This document shows, piece by piece, positions 1 to 6,025 of a stretch of DNA of 7,202 bases. Origin of the DNA: Clostridia bacterium (GTDB lineage Bacteria > Bacillota_A > Clostridia > Christensenellales > UBA1242); NCBI GenBank assembly GCA_017508345.1, contig JAFVZD010000029.1, forward strand, positions 1-7,202, written 5' to 3'. Each line of letters opens with the position of its first letter. The first letter of the stretch is position 1. A program made the translations under genes and the position numbers. The notes beneath the pieces were generated by a model. It searched no databases. It was given only the letters and a program-made list of their open reading frames with translations, and was not told where the DNA came from.

Positions 1-100
1 CTTCATCTCGGCGGTGTTGAGATCGGTCATCTTCTCACTGATGTCGATAAGAGCAAGAAGGGGCGAGCCGCCGCGGGATTCTGCAATACGGTTAAGGCAC
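1..100 (-). other. Probable foreign or chimeric fragment fused to rpoD
   Basis: This stretch is about 55% GC, against about 43% in the next 100 bases, and its plus-strand translation has no resemblance to sigma factor region 2.1, which should stand here. Read on the minus strand it gives a smooth open frame ([17 protein letters not shown], then [15 protein letters not shown]). Its third positions are GC-leaning and its leucines are mostly CTT/CTC, whereas the window's other genes use CTA, TTA and TTG heavily. I do not recognise the protein. Recognisable RpoD begins abruptly at the Ala-Lys-Arg-Tyr codons at 101. Because losing the start of region 2 would inactivate an essential sigma factor, an assembly chimera or contig-edge artefact is more likely than a true rearrangement. 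Confidence 0.6.
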
Positions 101-775
101 GCCAAGCGTTACTTAGGTAGGACTAGTATGAGTTTTAATGACCTTATCCAAGAGGGTAACTTAGGTCTAATGAAGGCAGTAGAGCGTTTTGACTACCGCA
201 GAGGTTTCCACTTCAGTACATATGGTACATGGTGGATCAAGCAGTCCATTTCTAGAGCAATGGCAGATCAGGCGCGTACCATCCGTATCCCTGTACATAT
301 GGTAGAGACTATCAACAAACTCAACCGTGTCACTCGCCAGTTGTGGCAGGTATTAGGTAGAGAGCCTAGAGATAGCGAGATTGCCGAAAAAATGGGTATC
401 AGTGAGGACAAAATATGTGAGATTAGACGCATATCGCTCGAGCCTACCAGCCTAGAGACACCAACAGGTGAGGAGGGCGATAGCCAATTTTATGACTTTG
501 TAGAGGACGAGAGTGCCAAGTCTCCTGCCGATGCTGTGGTACAGACTATTCTCAAAGAACAATTGTTGGCTGTGATTGATACACTCACTCCGCGTGAGCA
601 AAAGGTAATCCGCTTGCGTTATGGTCTAGATGATGCACACCCTCGTACACTAGAGGAGGTAGGTAAAGAATTTAATGTTACCCGTGAGCGTATTCGTCAG
701 ATTGAGGCTAAGGCTCTCAAAAAATTGCGTAACCCTAGCCGTAGCAAAAAGTTGAGGGATTTTATAGATGATTAA
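101..775 (+). CDS. rpoD: RNA polymerase primary sigma factor RpoD/SigA, 3' part (5' end missing)
   Basis: This is the principal sigma factor, which directs core RNA polymerase to -10/-35 promoters. About 224 C-terminal residues remain. From 101: region 2.1 tail ([20 protein letters not shown]), regions 2.3-2.4 that melt and read the -10 element ([20 protein letters not shown], then [11 protein letters not shown]), region 3 ([22 protein letters not shown]), an acidic linker, and region 4 with the -35-reading helix-turn-helix ([18 protein letters not shown], then [20 protein letters not shown]) ending in [11 protein letters not shown], the usual terminus. The same frame stays open upstream to base 2, with a GTG at 14, but those codons are not sigma sequence, so 14 is not a genuine start. 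The gene overlaps trmK by 8 bases, and the pair is presumably co-transcribed. The consensus sigma-A promoters seen later in the window fit this protein. Confidence 0.95.
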   Translation, partial: AKRYLGRTSMSFNDLIQEGNLGLMKAVERFDYRRGFHFSTYGTWWIKQSISRAMADQARTIRIPVHMVETINKLNRVTRQLWQVLGREPRDSEIAEKMGISEDKICEIRRISLEPTSLETPTGEEGDSQFYDFVEDESAKSPADAVVQTILKEQLLAVIDTLTPREQKVIRLRYGLDDAHPRTLEEVGKEFNVTRERIRQIEAKALKKLRNPSRSKKLRDFIDD

Positions 776-1439
776 GAATAGTCCTAGATTGCAAAATATT
801 GCCAAACTATTAAATTTTAGTGATGTCACCGTGGATGTCGGTTGTGACCATGGCTTCGTTACACTACATATCTTGCAAAATAACATTGCAAAACATGTAG
901 TGGCTACCGACATCAGTGCCAAATGCCTAGACAAGACTCGTGCATTGGTAACAGAGGCGGGGCTGTCCCACCGTGCTACATTCATAGCCACCGATGGCTT
1001 GATTGATGTAGACAAACCCAATATTGACCAGATAGTGATAGCGGGTATGGGTGGTAGCACTATTATGCATATATTACAGCATATGCACAAGTCTTGCAAG
1101 TCTGCTAGACTGATTTTGCAACCTATGAATAATATCATGAACCTCAGACTATTTTTGAGTAAAATGGGATATGCTTTTGAGCATGATATGATAGTGGCAG
1201 AGGATGCGAGATATTATCACATTATGGTAGTGTATCCGGGAAAGTCCACACTAGACGAAACACAATTGCATTGCGGTGCCGTGCCTAGTGATTATACTAG
1301 CCCAGATTATATATCTTGGTGCCAACACACTATTGCCAAATTGCAGGATATCCTACAATCTTTACCAAGTGCCAACCCACGCAGACTCAAATTTATGCGA
1401 GGAGTACACTTGCTCAGCAGTATTATAAAAGGAGATTAA
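768..1439 (+). CDS. trmK: tRNA (adenine(22)-N1)-methyltransferase TrmK
   Basis: This SAM-dependent enzyme makes m1A at position 22 in the D-arm region of certain bacterial tRNAs. The 223-aa length is typical. The N-terminal Rossmann fold shows SAM motif I (DVGCDHGF, residues 23-30), an acidic residue after strand 2 (D48 in ATDIS), an ATDGL motif (74-78), the family signature IAGMGG (91-96) and LQPMNN (118-123). The C-terminal ~60 residues fit the helical tRNA-binding extension. The ATG lies inside the end of rpoD, with a Shine-Dalgarno GAGGG at 754-758, nine bases upstream, so translation is probably coupled. In many Bacillota the next gene is a Nif3/YqfO-type protein. Here the zinc-ribbon gene follows directly, starting two bases after the stop codon. 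Confidence 0.92.
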   Translation: MIKNSPRLQNIAKLLNFSDVTVDVGCDHGFVTLHILQNNIAKHVVATDISAKCLDKTRALVTEAGLSHRATFIATDGLIDVDKPNIDQIVIAGMGGSTIMHILQHMHKSCKSARLILQPMNNIMNLRLFLSKMGYAFEHDMIVAEDARYYHIMVVYPGKSTLDETQLHCGAVPSDYTSPDYISWCQHTIAKLQDILQSLPSANPRRLKFMRGVHLLSSIIKGD

Positions 1440-1441
1440 TT

Positions 1442-2140
1442 ATGTTAGACAATATATTAGAATATCAAAAGAAAGATGCTCAATTAGTAGCACTCCAAAA
1501 GCAACTATCCGAGAGCCCTGCCAAAAAGGTTGTAAATCAAATGGTAGAGTATGTACGCAACGCACAACAAAAGTTAGTGCAAATAGAGAAGCGTGCTAGT
1601 GAACTATTGGTAGAATTTGAGGAATTAAAAAATCAATTAGAAAAACACACAAAGACCGTGGATAGTTTGACCAAACTTCGCCTAGATAATATGGACGAAA
1701 AAGAACTAAAAAATTGTGAGAACGATACCGTGGACATCAATGCCCAAATACTCAATATCGAGAAGAGTATATCTACATTAGGCAAGCGTATCTCTACCAT
1801 TCTTACCGAATTTGAGGATACCAAGCGTCAGGGTAACAACGCAAAGAAAAAATACGAGCAAGGTCTCAAATCTTACAACGAGCTAGCCGGCAAACAAGAG
1901 CCTGTTATCCGTAAATTGCAAAATGACCTAGCCAACTTAGAGAAGACTGTGGACCCAAAGATGCTGGCAAAATACAAGGAACTCCGTGGCGACAAAAAAT
2001 TCCCAATATTTGTACCACTTATGAGTAATTCTTGTGGCGGTTGTTCTATGGAATTACCTAGCTCCAAATTGGACAAAATCAAGGCTACCGGTATGCTAGA
2101 GTGTGAGAACTGTCATCGTATCATTTTTGTCAAAGATTAA
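1442..2140 (+). CDS. Coiled-coil protein with C4 zinc ribbon (zf-RING_7 / CdsZ-like)
   Basis: This 232-aa protein has a long charged heptad region (about 8-180, rich in Lys/Glu/Gln) followed by a C4 zinc ribbon: C198-x2-C201 and C221-x2-C224, ending CENCHRIIF. That is the architecture of the zf-RING_7 (PF02591) family, whose members sit beside rpoD/trmK/nif3 genes in many bacteria. The fold suggests a nucleic-acid or ribosome-associated regulator, but the role is not settled, and I assign function only at family level. The ATG at 1442 is chosen because AAAAGGAGA (1427-1435) precedes it by 6-7 bases. The frame is open upstream to an ATG at 1316, but that extension lies within trmK, lacks a ribosome site and does not resemble the family N-terminus (MLDNILEYQKKDAQL fits). 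It is the last gene before a strong terminator. Confidence 0.88.
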   Translation: MLDNILEYQKKDAQLVALQKQLSESPAKKVVNQMVEYVRNAQQKLVQIEKRASELLVEFEELKNQLEKHTKTVDSLTKLRLDNMDEKELKNCENDTVDINAQILNIEKSISTLGKRISTILTEFEDTKRQGNNAKKKYEQGLKSYNELAGKQEPVIRKLQNDLANLEKTVDPKMLAKYKELRGDKKFPIFVPLMSNSCGGCSMELPSSKLDKIKATGMLECENCHRIIFVKD

Positions 2141-2151
2141 TATTTAAACCC

Positions 2152-2178
2152 AAAAATAGAGTTCGCTCTATTTTTTTT
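2152..2178 (+). terminator. Rho-independent terminator after the rpoD-trmK-zinc ribbon transcript
   Basis: A perfect 10-bp stem (AAAAATAGAG at 2152-2161 with CTCTATTTTT at 2166-2175) closes a UUCG tetraloop. The run of eight T residues at 2171-2178 partly belongs to the stem. It starts 11 bases after the zinc-ribbon stop codon and separates the housekeeping transcript from the TPR gene. Confidence 0.93.
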
Positions 2179-2241
2179 GTTTTATCCTCGCGTTGTCTGC
2201 TTTTTTATTCTAAATTACTCTAGTAATGAATACACTAAATT

Positions 2242-3852
2242 ATGGCGAAAATATTGACATTCAAAAACAACCTACAATACTACCTCCACCTGTATGACTC
2301 CCGTATGCTAGACGGGGATTTGTTGGGTGCTATTGATGCTTGTCGCAGTGCTTTTAGCCACGCCAAGACTAGGATACAGCGTGATTCCATTAGTTTACTT
2401 TTGGGGCAAGTTTACTACAATATGGGGCTGTATACACTATCCTGTGATTATTACTTTCGTGCAGTCAGTGTCCCAGCCTCGCGTGCCAGTGCCTACCTAG
2501 GTATTGCACGCAATCTAATAATGTTAGATCGCCTAACACTAGCGGTGGAGTACCTAGACAATGTACTAGAATGGGATTATATGGACCTCTATACCCAAGA
2601 TGTATTGGATCTAAATAACTCAATCAAATCCCGCCTCCAAGAATATCAATCGCTATCCGGTATGGACAAAATCAAGAATAACATCCACAAATTATTCAAG
2701 TTACATCAACATACCGAATTAGATACCTACCTTACTGAGTTATCTACACTATATACCAGCGACTGTGAATTCCAAATACTCAGTGCAAAAAACAAAATTT
2801 ATCTCCAAGACTATTCATCTGCCCGAATTATACTCTTTGAATTGTTAGAGCATACACCCAATTACCCACCCGCACTAGTCTTGCTAGCTAGATTGTGTAT
2901 AATACTCCAAGACAACAATTCTGCCCGTGAATACCTACACAAACTTTCCCTCATACCCGACCTAGATACTGCTACTATCTTGTCTATAGGTGGATTGCAT
3001 TTTGAATTATCCAACTTTGAGGCCAGCATACAGTGTTTCCAACAAATCCTTGCCTCCAATCCATATAGACCCAAGTTATTGCTATTCACAGCCATTTGCT
3101 ATTATAATCTGCGTGATTACAAAAATGCCTTGTATTATATTGGTCAAGCACGCTGGATAGATTTTGAAAATCCCACACTCAAACAATTTTACCGAATATT
3201 CAATTCCGCTGAATATAGTGATACAATATCACTCAATTCACAGTTGCCACCAGACATCGCTACATCAATATTGGATGCTATATGCAATATTACACAATCA
3301 CAGAGATTTGCAGAATACTTTTATGATAGCACAGACAATCGCGATGACATAGAGTGGTGCCTCTCCCTAGATTCATCATCTATCACAAATGACCTAAGTA
3401 TGCATATTACTCGTCTAAAAAACAAAAAAGCCACCGCCATGGTAAACAAAATTTTACTCTCCTCGCATTACTCCAATTTTAGTAAATTCTGTATTACAAA
3501 GCACTCTTTTTGCTCAGGTAATTACAAATATTTAGATTTGGCTACCCATTATACTTTCCGTAGTTTCCGCACCCGTATCCCTACCAAATACAAGCGTAAC
3601 ACTCATCTTTTTCATGCCATCGCTAATGCCCGTGCCTATATAGAGTGCTACGCACACAAGGTAGATATCAGTACCGAGTTGCACTATATCAGCAACCTTG
3701 TACTAGATAACCCCAAGATTAATGCAGACGAATACACCTTGACTTGCTCTTTTTTTTACCAATACCACACTATTCTAATGGATGTCTGTAGATATTTTGA
3801 TGTACCCGTGCATTCTGTACAAGCCACACTCAATGAGTTGGGTGTGCGTTAA
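2242..3852 (+). CDS. Tetratricopeptide-repeat protein with unassigned C-terminal half
   Basis: The protein is 536 aa, with no signal peptide or membrane segment, so it is probably cytoplasmic. The N-terminal ~310 residues form paired amphipathic helices of TPR type. The clearest units lie near 49-78 (LLLGQVYYNMGLYTLSCDYY), 83-113, 177-205 (AKNKIYLQDYSSARIILFEL), 211-240 (LARLCIILQDNNSAREYLHK), 246-273 and 278-306 (AICYYNLRDYKNALYYIGQA). Such arrays usually scaffold protein-protein contacts. Residues ~330-536 are Tyr/His/Cys-rich and mostly helical-looking, and match no domain I recognise. An in-frame TAA at 2236-2238 means the ATG at 2242 is the earliest possible ATG start, yet no Shine-Dalgarno precedes it, unlike every other complete gene here. 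The next gene follows after about 19 bases, suggesting an operon with the YkvI-like and GlmU-like genes. The specific function is unknown. Confidence 0.82.
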   Translation: MAKILTFKNNLQYYLHLYDSRMLDGDLLGAIDACRSAFSHAKTRIQRDSISLLLGQVYYNMGLYTLSCDYYFRAVSVPASRASAYLGIARNLIMLDRLTLAVEYLDNVLEWDYMDLYTQDVLDLNNSIKSRLQEYQSLSGMDKIKNNIHKLFKLHQHTELDTYLTELSTLYTSDCEFQILSAKNKIYLQDYSSARIILFELLEHTPNYPPALVLLARLCIILQDNNSAREYLHKLSLIPDLDTATILSIGGLHFELSNFEASIQCFQQILASNPYRPKLLLFTAICYYNLRDYKNALYYIGQARWIDFENPTLKQFYRIFNSAEYSDTISLNSQLPPDIATSILDAICNITQSQRFAEYFYDSTDNRDDIEWCLSLDSSSITNDLSMHITRLKNKKATAMVNKILLSSHYSNFSKFCITKHSFCSGNYKYLDLATHYTFRSFRTRIPTKYKRNTHLFHAIANARAYIECYAHKVDISTELHYISNLVLDNPKINADEYTLTCSFFYQYHTILMDVCRYFDVPVHSVQATLNELGVR

Positions 3853-3860
3853 TACTTATT

Positions 3861-3868
3861 GAGGTGAT
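3861..3868 (+). promoter_or_regulatory. Strong ribosome binding site that decides an AUU start
   Basis: GAGGTGAT matches eight bases of the usual Bacillota 16S 3' end (ATCACCTC). Ideal spacing from GAGG (7 bases) lands on ATT at 3872, which is in frame with the YkvI-like protein. The nearest ATG (3867) overlaps the site and opens only a 13-codon frame. The annotatable TTG at 3893 is 28 bases from GAGG, too far to use this site. Confidence 0.65.
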
Positions 3869-3871
3869 GTT

Positions 3872-4957
3872 ATTAAATTTTTTGATGTTGTTTTGGTCGG
3901 CGGTATGATTTTTGGCTCTATTGCAGGTGCGGGCTTTGCCTCAGGCAAAGAGATTTGGTTCTATTTTGCTGGCTATGGCTGGATATGTTATCCACTGATA
4001 ATCCTTACCGGAGTAATATTCTTTTTGCTATCCTTCTTGTGCTTGCAGTTTGGCAAAAAATTCGGTATCGCGACCGTTCAAAATATGAATAATACTTTAT
4101 TTGGCAAGTTCGCAATAGTAGCAGAGATAATCTTTGTATTCGCTAATATTATCCTCTTAGGCTCTATGCTGGCAGGGGCAGATAGTTTATTCAATATCTC
4201 CAATATTACTACATTTAGAATAGGTGGAGTACTTACCGCAATACTTGCTATATTAGTAGTATGGTTGGGCTTCACCCAACTAGTCAAAATCAATTGTGTA
4301 ATAGTACCCGCTATGCTAATAGTGGTACTCACCACATTCTTTTATTGCACATCCTCTATACCCAATATCACTAGACCCGTAGTGACTACACCGGGCAACT
4401 TTTGGCTAAGCCTACTCAGTTCTCTGAGTTTTGTGTCTAGCAACCTATACTTCTCAGGTTTTGTATTCGCACGATTGGGTGCCAATCATTCTACCCGCTG
4501 CAACCTAATAGGCAGTATTGTAGGTAGTTGCTTTATGGTAATCTGTATATTGGGTATGGTCACCACAATTTATGCTAATCCCTATGCCAGTATGAGCGAT
4601 ATGCCTATTATCACTATTGCCAATAATATGTCGCCCGCTTTTGGTGTGATTACTCAAATAGTAGTTTGGCTGAGTGTATTCACTACCGCTACGACACTTT
4701 TGTACACTATTTGTAATTGGTTTTATACTTATTTTGGTAGACACCGAATAATAGCAATACTAATTAGCATTATTTCTCTCGCACTATCCGGTATGGGCTT
4801 TAGTAATATCATCAATTACTTTTATCCCGTGCTGGGTGTGATTGGTGCGGTCTTTGTGATAGTTATGTGTATATCAATGCGTCCCGCTCATGTACACCAA
4901 TTCCTTCCCGAGGTGAATAACAATGTCCCAAAATTCTCCAATATTCACAACAGATGA
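3872..4957 (+). CDS. YkvI-family membrane protein (LeuT-fold transporter-like), probable AUU start
   Basis: This polytopic protein has about ten hydrophobic segments. The first helix carries GAGFASGKE (residues 19-27 from the AUU start), the broken-helix glycine motif typical of YkvI/COG3814 proteins and reminiscent of LeuT-fold (APC superfamily) transporters. A conserved-looking segment SFVSSNLYFSGF lies near 186-197. The substrate is unknown for the family. Length from ATT at 3872 is 361 aa, and the resulting N-terminus (MKFFDVVLVGG) has the form I expect for this family. Starting at TTG 3893 would give 354 aa, clip helix 1 and lose the ribosome site. The tail is hydrophilic (~30 aa), and its coding end overlaps the next gene by 35 bases. 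Alternatives to AUU initiation are a base substitution (ATG to ATT) or one missing T in the T6 run at 3878-3883, which would restore the ATG at 3867. Confidence 0.85.
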   Translation: MKFFDVVLVGGMIFGSIAGAGFASGKEIWFYFAGYGWICYPLIILTGVIFFLLSFLCLQFGKKFGIATVQNMNNTLFGKFAIVAEIIFVFANIILLGSMLAGADSLFNISNITTFRIGGVLTAILAILVVWLGFTQLVKINCVIVPAMLIVVLTTFFYCTSSIPNITRPVVTTPGNFWLSLLSSLSFVSSNLYFSGFVFARLGANHSTRCNLIGSIVGSCFMVICILGMVTTIYANPYASMSDMPIITIANNMSPAFGVITQIVVWLSVFTTATTLLYTICNWFYTYFGRHRIIAILISIISLALSGMGFSNIINYFYPVLGVIGAVFVIVMCISMRPAHVHQFLPEVNNNVPKFSNIHNR

Positions 4958-5543
4958 CTCTTGTGAGATTGGTTCCAATTGTACTATATCTACGCCCAAT
5001 CACATTATAGATAATTGTATTATCTCAGATAATGTCAAACTCCTACCATACAATTATATATCCAATAGCAGTATTGGTGCATCTAGTCAGGTTGCGTCTA
5101 GCGTAATACAAAAGAGTAGTATTGGTAGTTTGTGTAATATTGGTCCCTTTGCCCATATTCACAAGAATAGTACAATAATGGATAATTGCAAGATTGGTAA
5201 TTTTTGCGAAATCAAGAATAGCACTATTGGTAAACATACCAAAATTGCCCATCACACATATGTAGGGGATAGTGTAATAGGCGAGTATTGTAATATTGGT
5301 TGCGGCGTGGTATTCGCTAATTATAATGGTATCTCCAAAAATACCATTACCATTGGAGACAATGTTTTTGTAGGCTCCAATAGTGTACTCATTGCACCAC
5401 TAAACATTGCTAGCAATACTTATATTTGTGCCAATTCCACTGTGACACAAGATAGTATGCCATATGATTTTGTGATAGGTAGAGTGGATGCTATACACAA
5501 GCCTAATCGTGCCCAAAATAGATACCTACCAAAAAAAGATTAG
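4923..5543 (+). CDS. Stand-alone left-handed beta-helix acyltransferase matching the GlmU acetyltransferase half
   Basis: This 206-aa hexapeptide-repeat protein lines up with the C-terminal domain of GlmU, which acetylates glucosamine-1-phosphate with acetyl-CoA before UDP-GlcNAc formation. The N-terminal uridylyltransferase domain is absent. Aligned by eye to recalled E. coli GlmU: IGPFAHIH (73-80), GNFCEIK (92-98), H110 at catalytic His363, Y113 at Tyr366, N124 at Asn377, N133/Y134 at Asn386/Tyr387, K98 at Lys351, K139 at Lys392 and R187 in the C-terminal arm. The position of Arg333, which contacts the sugar phosphate, is His80. So it may be a true GlcN-1-P acetyltransferase partnered by a separate pyrophosphorylase, or a paralogue with another amino-sugar substrate. 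The ATG is supported by GAGGTGA at 4910-4916. It overlaps the YkvI-like gene by 35 bases, so the two are very probably co-transcribed and coupled. Confidence 0.85.
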   Translation: MSQNSPIFTTDDSCEIGSNCTISTPNHIIDNCIISDNVKLLPYNYISNSSIGASSQVASSVIQKSSIGSLCNIGPFAHIHKNSTIMDNCKIGNFCEIKNSTIGKHTKIAHHTYVGDSVIGEYCNIGCGVVFANYNGISKNTITIGDNVFVGSNSVLIAPLNIASNTYICANSTVTQDSMPYDFVIGRVDAIHKPNRAQNRYLPKKD

Positions 5544-5839
5544 ATGTCATACCTCATATCTCGCAATATCTCGCGAACCTCCTTTTCGCCCTCAGCAAAA
5601 TATTTGGCCTCATCCGGGGATAGGGTAGCGAGCAGGGTGAATAATTCCCCCACATGCACGCGTTCCTCATCTCTTATATCAGTCCATACCGCTTTGGCCA
5701 TTTTGTCATCCGTACTCCTGATGTGCCTGTCATAATGTATTATTGCATCCAGTTCTCCCATAATATCCTTTCTAATAGCGTCTAGCAATTCGCTTTTGTC
5801 CATCATATTGTTGATTTTACATTCATTATTTGATTGCAT
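5540..5839 (-). CDS. Small ferritin-like diiron protein (EncFtn-like half-ferritin)
   Basis: This 99-aa helical protein has one ferritin-like helix pair. E29 lies in MGELDAIIHYDRHI, and E59-x2-H62 lies in IRDEERVHVGEL. The E-to-E spacing of 30 and the ExxH motif equal the E32/E62/H65 ligands I recall for Rhodospirillum rubrum encapsulated ferritin, and the intervening residues align without gaps (YD, ST, RDEE in register). Such half-ferritins build a four-helix iron site by dimerising and oxidise Fe(II). No encapsulin gene is in the window, and the C-terminus (EILRDMRYDI) has no recognisable cargo-targeting peptide, so it may act unencapsulated. AAAAGGAGA on the minus strand (5857-5849), about 10 bases before the ATG, supports the first Met over the Met-Met at 12-13. 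Its stop codon overlaps that of the convergent acyltransferase. Rubrerythrin/Coq7-like naming is possible in databases. Confidence 0.8.
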   Translation of the reverse strand: MQSNNECKINNMMDKSELLDAIRKDIMGELDAIIHYDRHIRSTDDKMAKAVWTDIRDEERVHVGELFTLLATLSPDEAKYFAEGEKEVREILRDMRYDI

Positions 5840-5920
5840 ATAAGAATATCTCCTTTTTACTAATTCATATATGCTATGCGTTTTTTATATGTGAATTTTG
5901 AATTTTTTTGTGTTATTTAT

Positions 5921-5951
5921 TTGACAAAATATAAAAAAAATTATATATAAT
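5921..5951 (+). promoter_or_regulatory. Sigma-A promoter of the 108-aa membrane protein
   Basis: A perfect -35 TTGACA (5921-5926) is followed by TATATA at 5944-5949 (17-base spacer), overlapping a perfect TATAAT at 5946-5951 (19-base spacer). Flanks are extremely A/T-rich, with an A8 run in the spacer. Transcription should start near 5957, giving a leader of about 70 bases that carries the inverted repeat at 5967-5990. Confidence 0.85.
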
Positions 5952-5966
5952 ATATGGTTGTGAAGT

Positions 5967-5990
5967 TTGACAAAATTTGGTTTTTGTCAA
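5967..5990. repeat. Perfect 9-bp inverted repeat just downstream of the promoter (operator or leader hairpin)
   Basis: TTGACAAAA (5967-5975) and TTTTGTCAA (5982-5990) are exact reverse complements around a 6-base centre (TTTGGT). The same nine bases also form the -35 region at 5921-5929, so there are three copies of the half-site within 70 bases. No T-run follows, so it is not a terminator. It could be a repressor operator covering the start of transcription, or a 5' leader hairpin. The divergent ferritin-like gene shares this intergenic region. Confidence 0.7.
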
Positions 5991-6025
5991 CCACCGCTAT
6001 TATTTTACGAAAAGGAGGAGTGATT

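Noticed and set aside
650..1138. A 162-codon minus-strand open frame opposite rpoD/trmK
   Set aside because: It is antisense to clear, well-motifed coding sequence, with no ribosome site or recognisable protein motif; it is a shadow of trmK codon usage.
1316..1441. Upstream extension of the zinc-ribbon protein to ATG 1316
   Set aside because: It lies within trmK, has no ribosome site and has a non-family sequence, while ATG 1442 has an ideal Shine-Dalgarno.
4960..5500. Short repeated ATTGG(T/C)-type words within the acyltransferase gene
   Set aside because: They encode the Ile-Gly steps of the hexapeptide beta-helix and are a coding consequence, not a DNA repeat element.
5531..5562. Minus-strand terminator for the ferritin-like gene
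   Set aside because: A T7 run exists on that strand, but the preceding potential stem is short and has mismatches at two of its eight pairs, so it is too weak to annotate.
5858..5927. Promoter for the ferritin-like gene on the minus strand
   Set aside because: TATAAA (5889-5884) and TTGTCA (5927-5922) are present on the minus strand, but their spacing is far from 17 bases and the region is so A/T-rich that chance matches are expected.
5967..6003. Second promoter using TTGACA at 5967
   Set aside because: The only -10-like hexamer (TATTAT at 5998) is about 25 bases away, too far; the TTGACA is better explained as half of the inverted repeat.
5954..6025. 24-residue N-terminal extension of the 108-aa membrane protein
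   Set aside because: It begins in the -10 region, upstream of the expected transcript start, and runs through the inverted repeat; the Met at 6026 has a perfect ribosome site.
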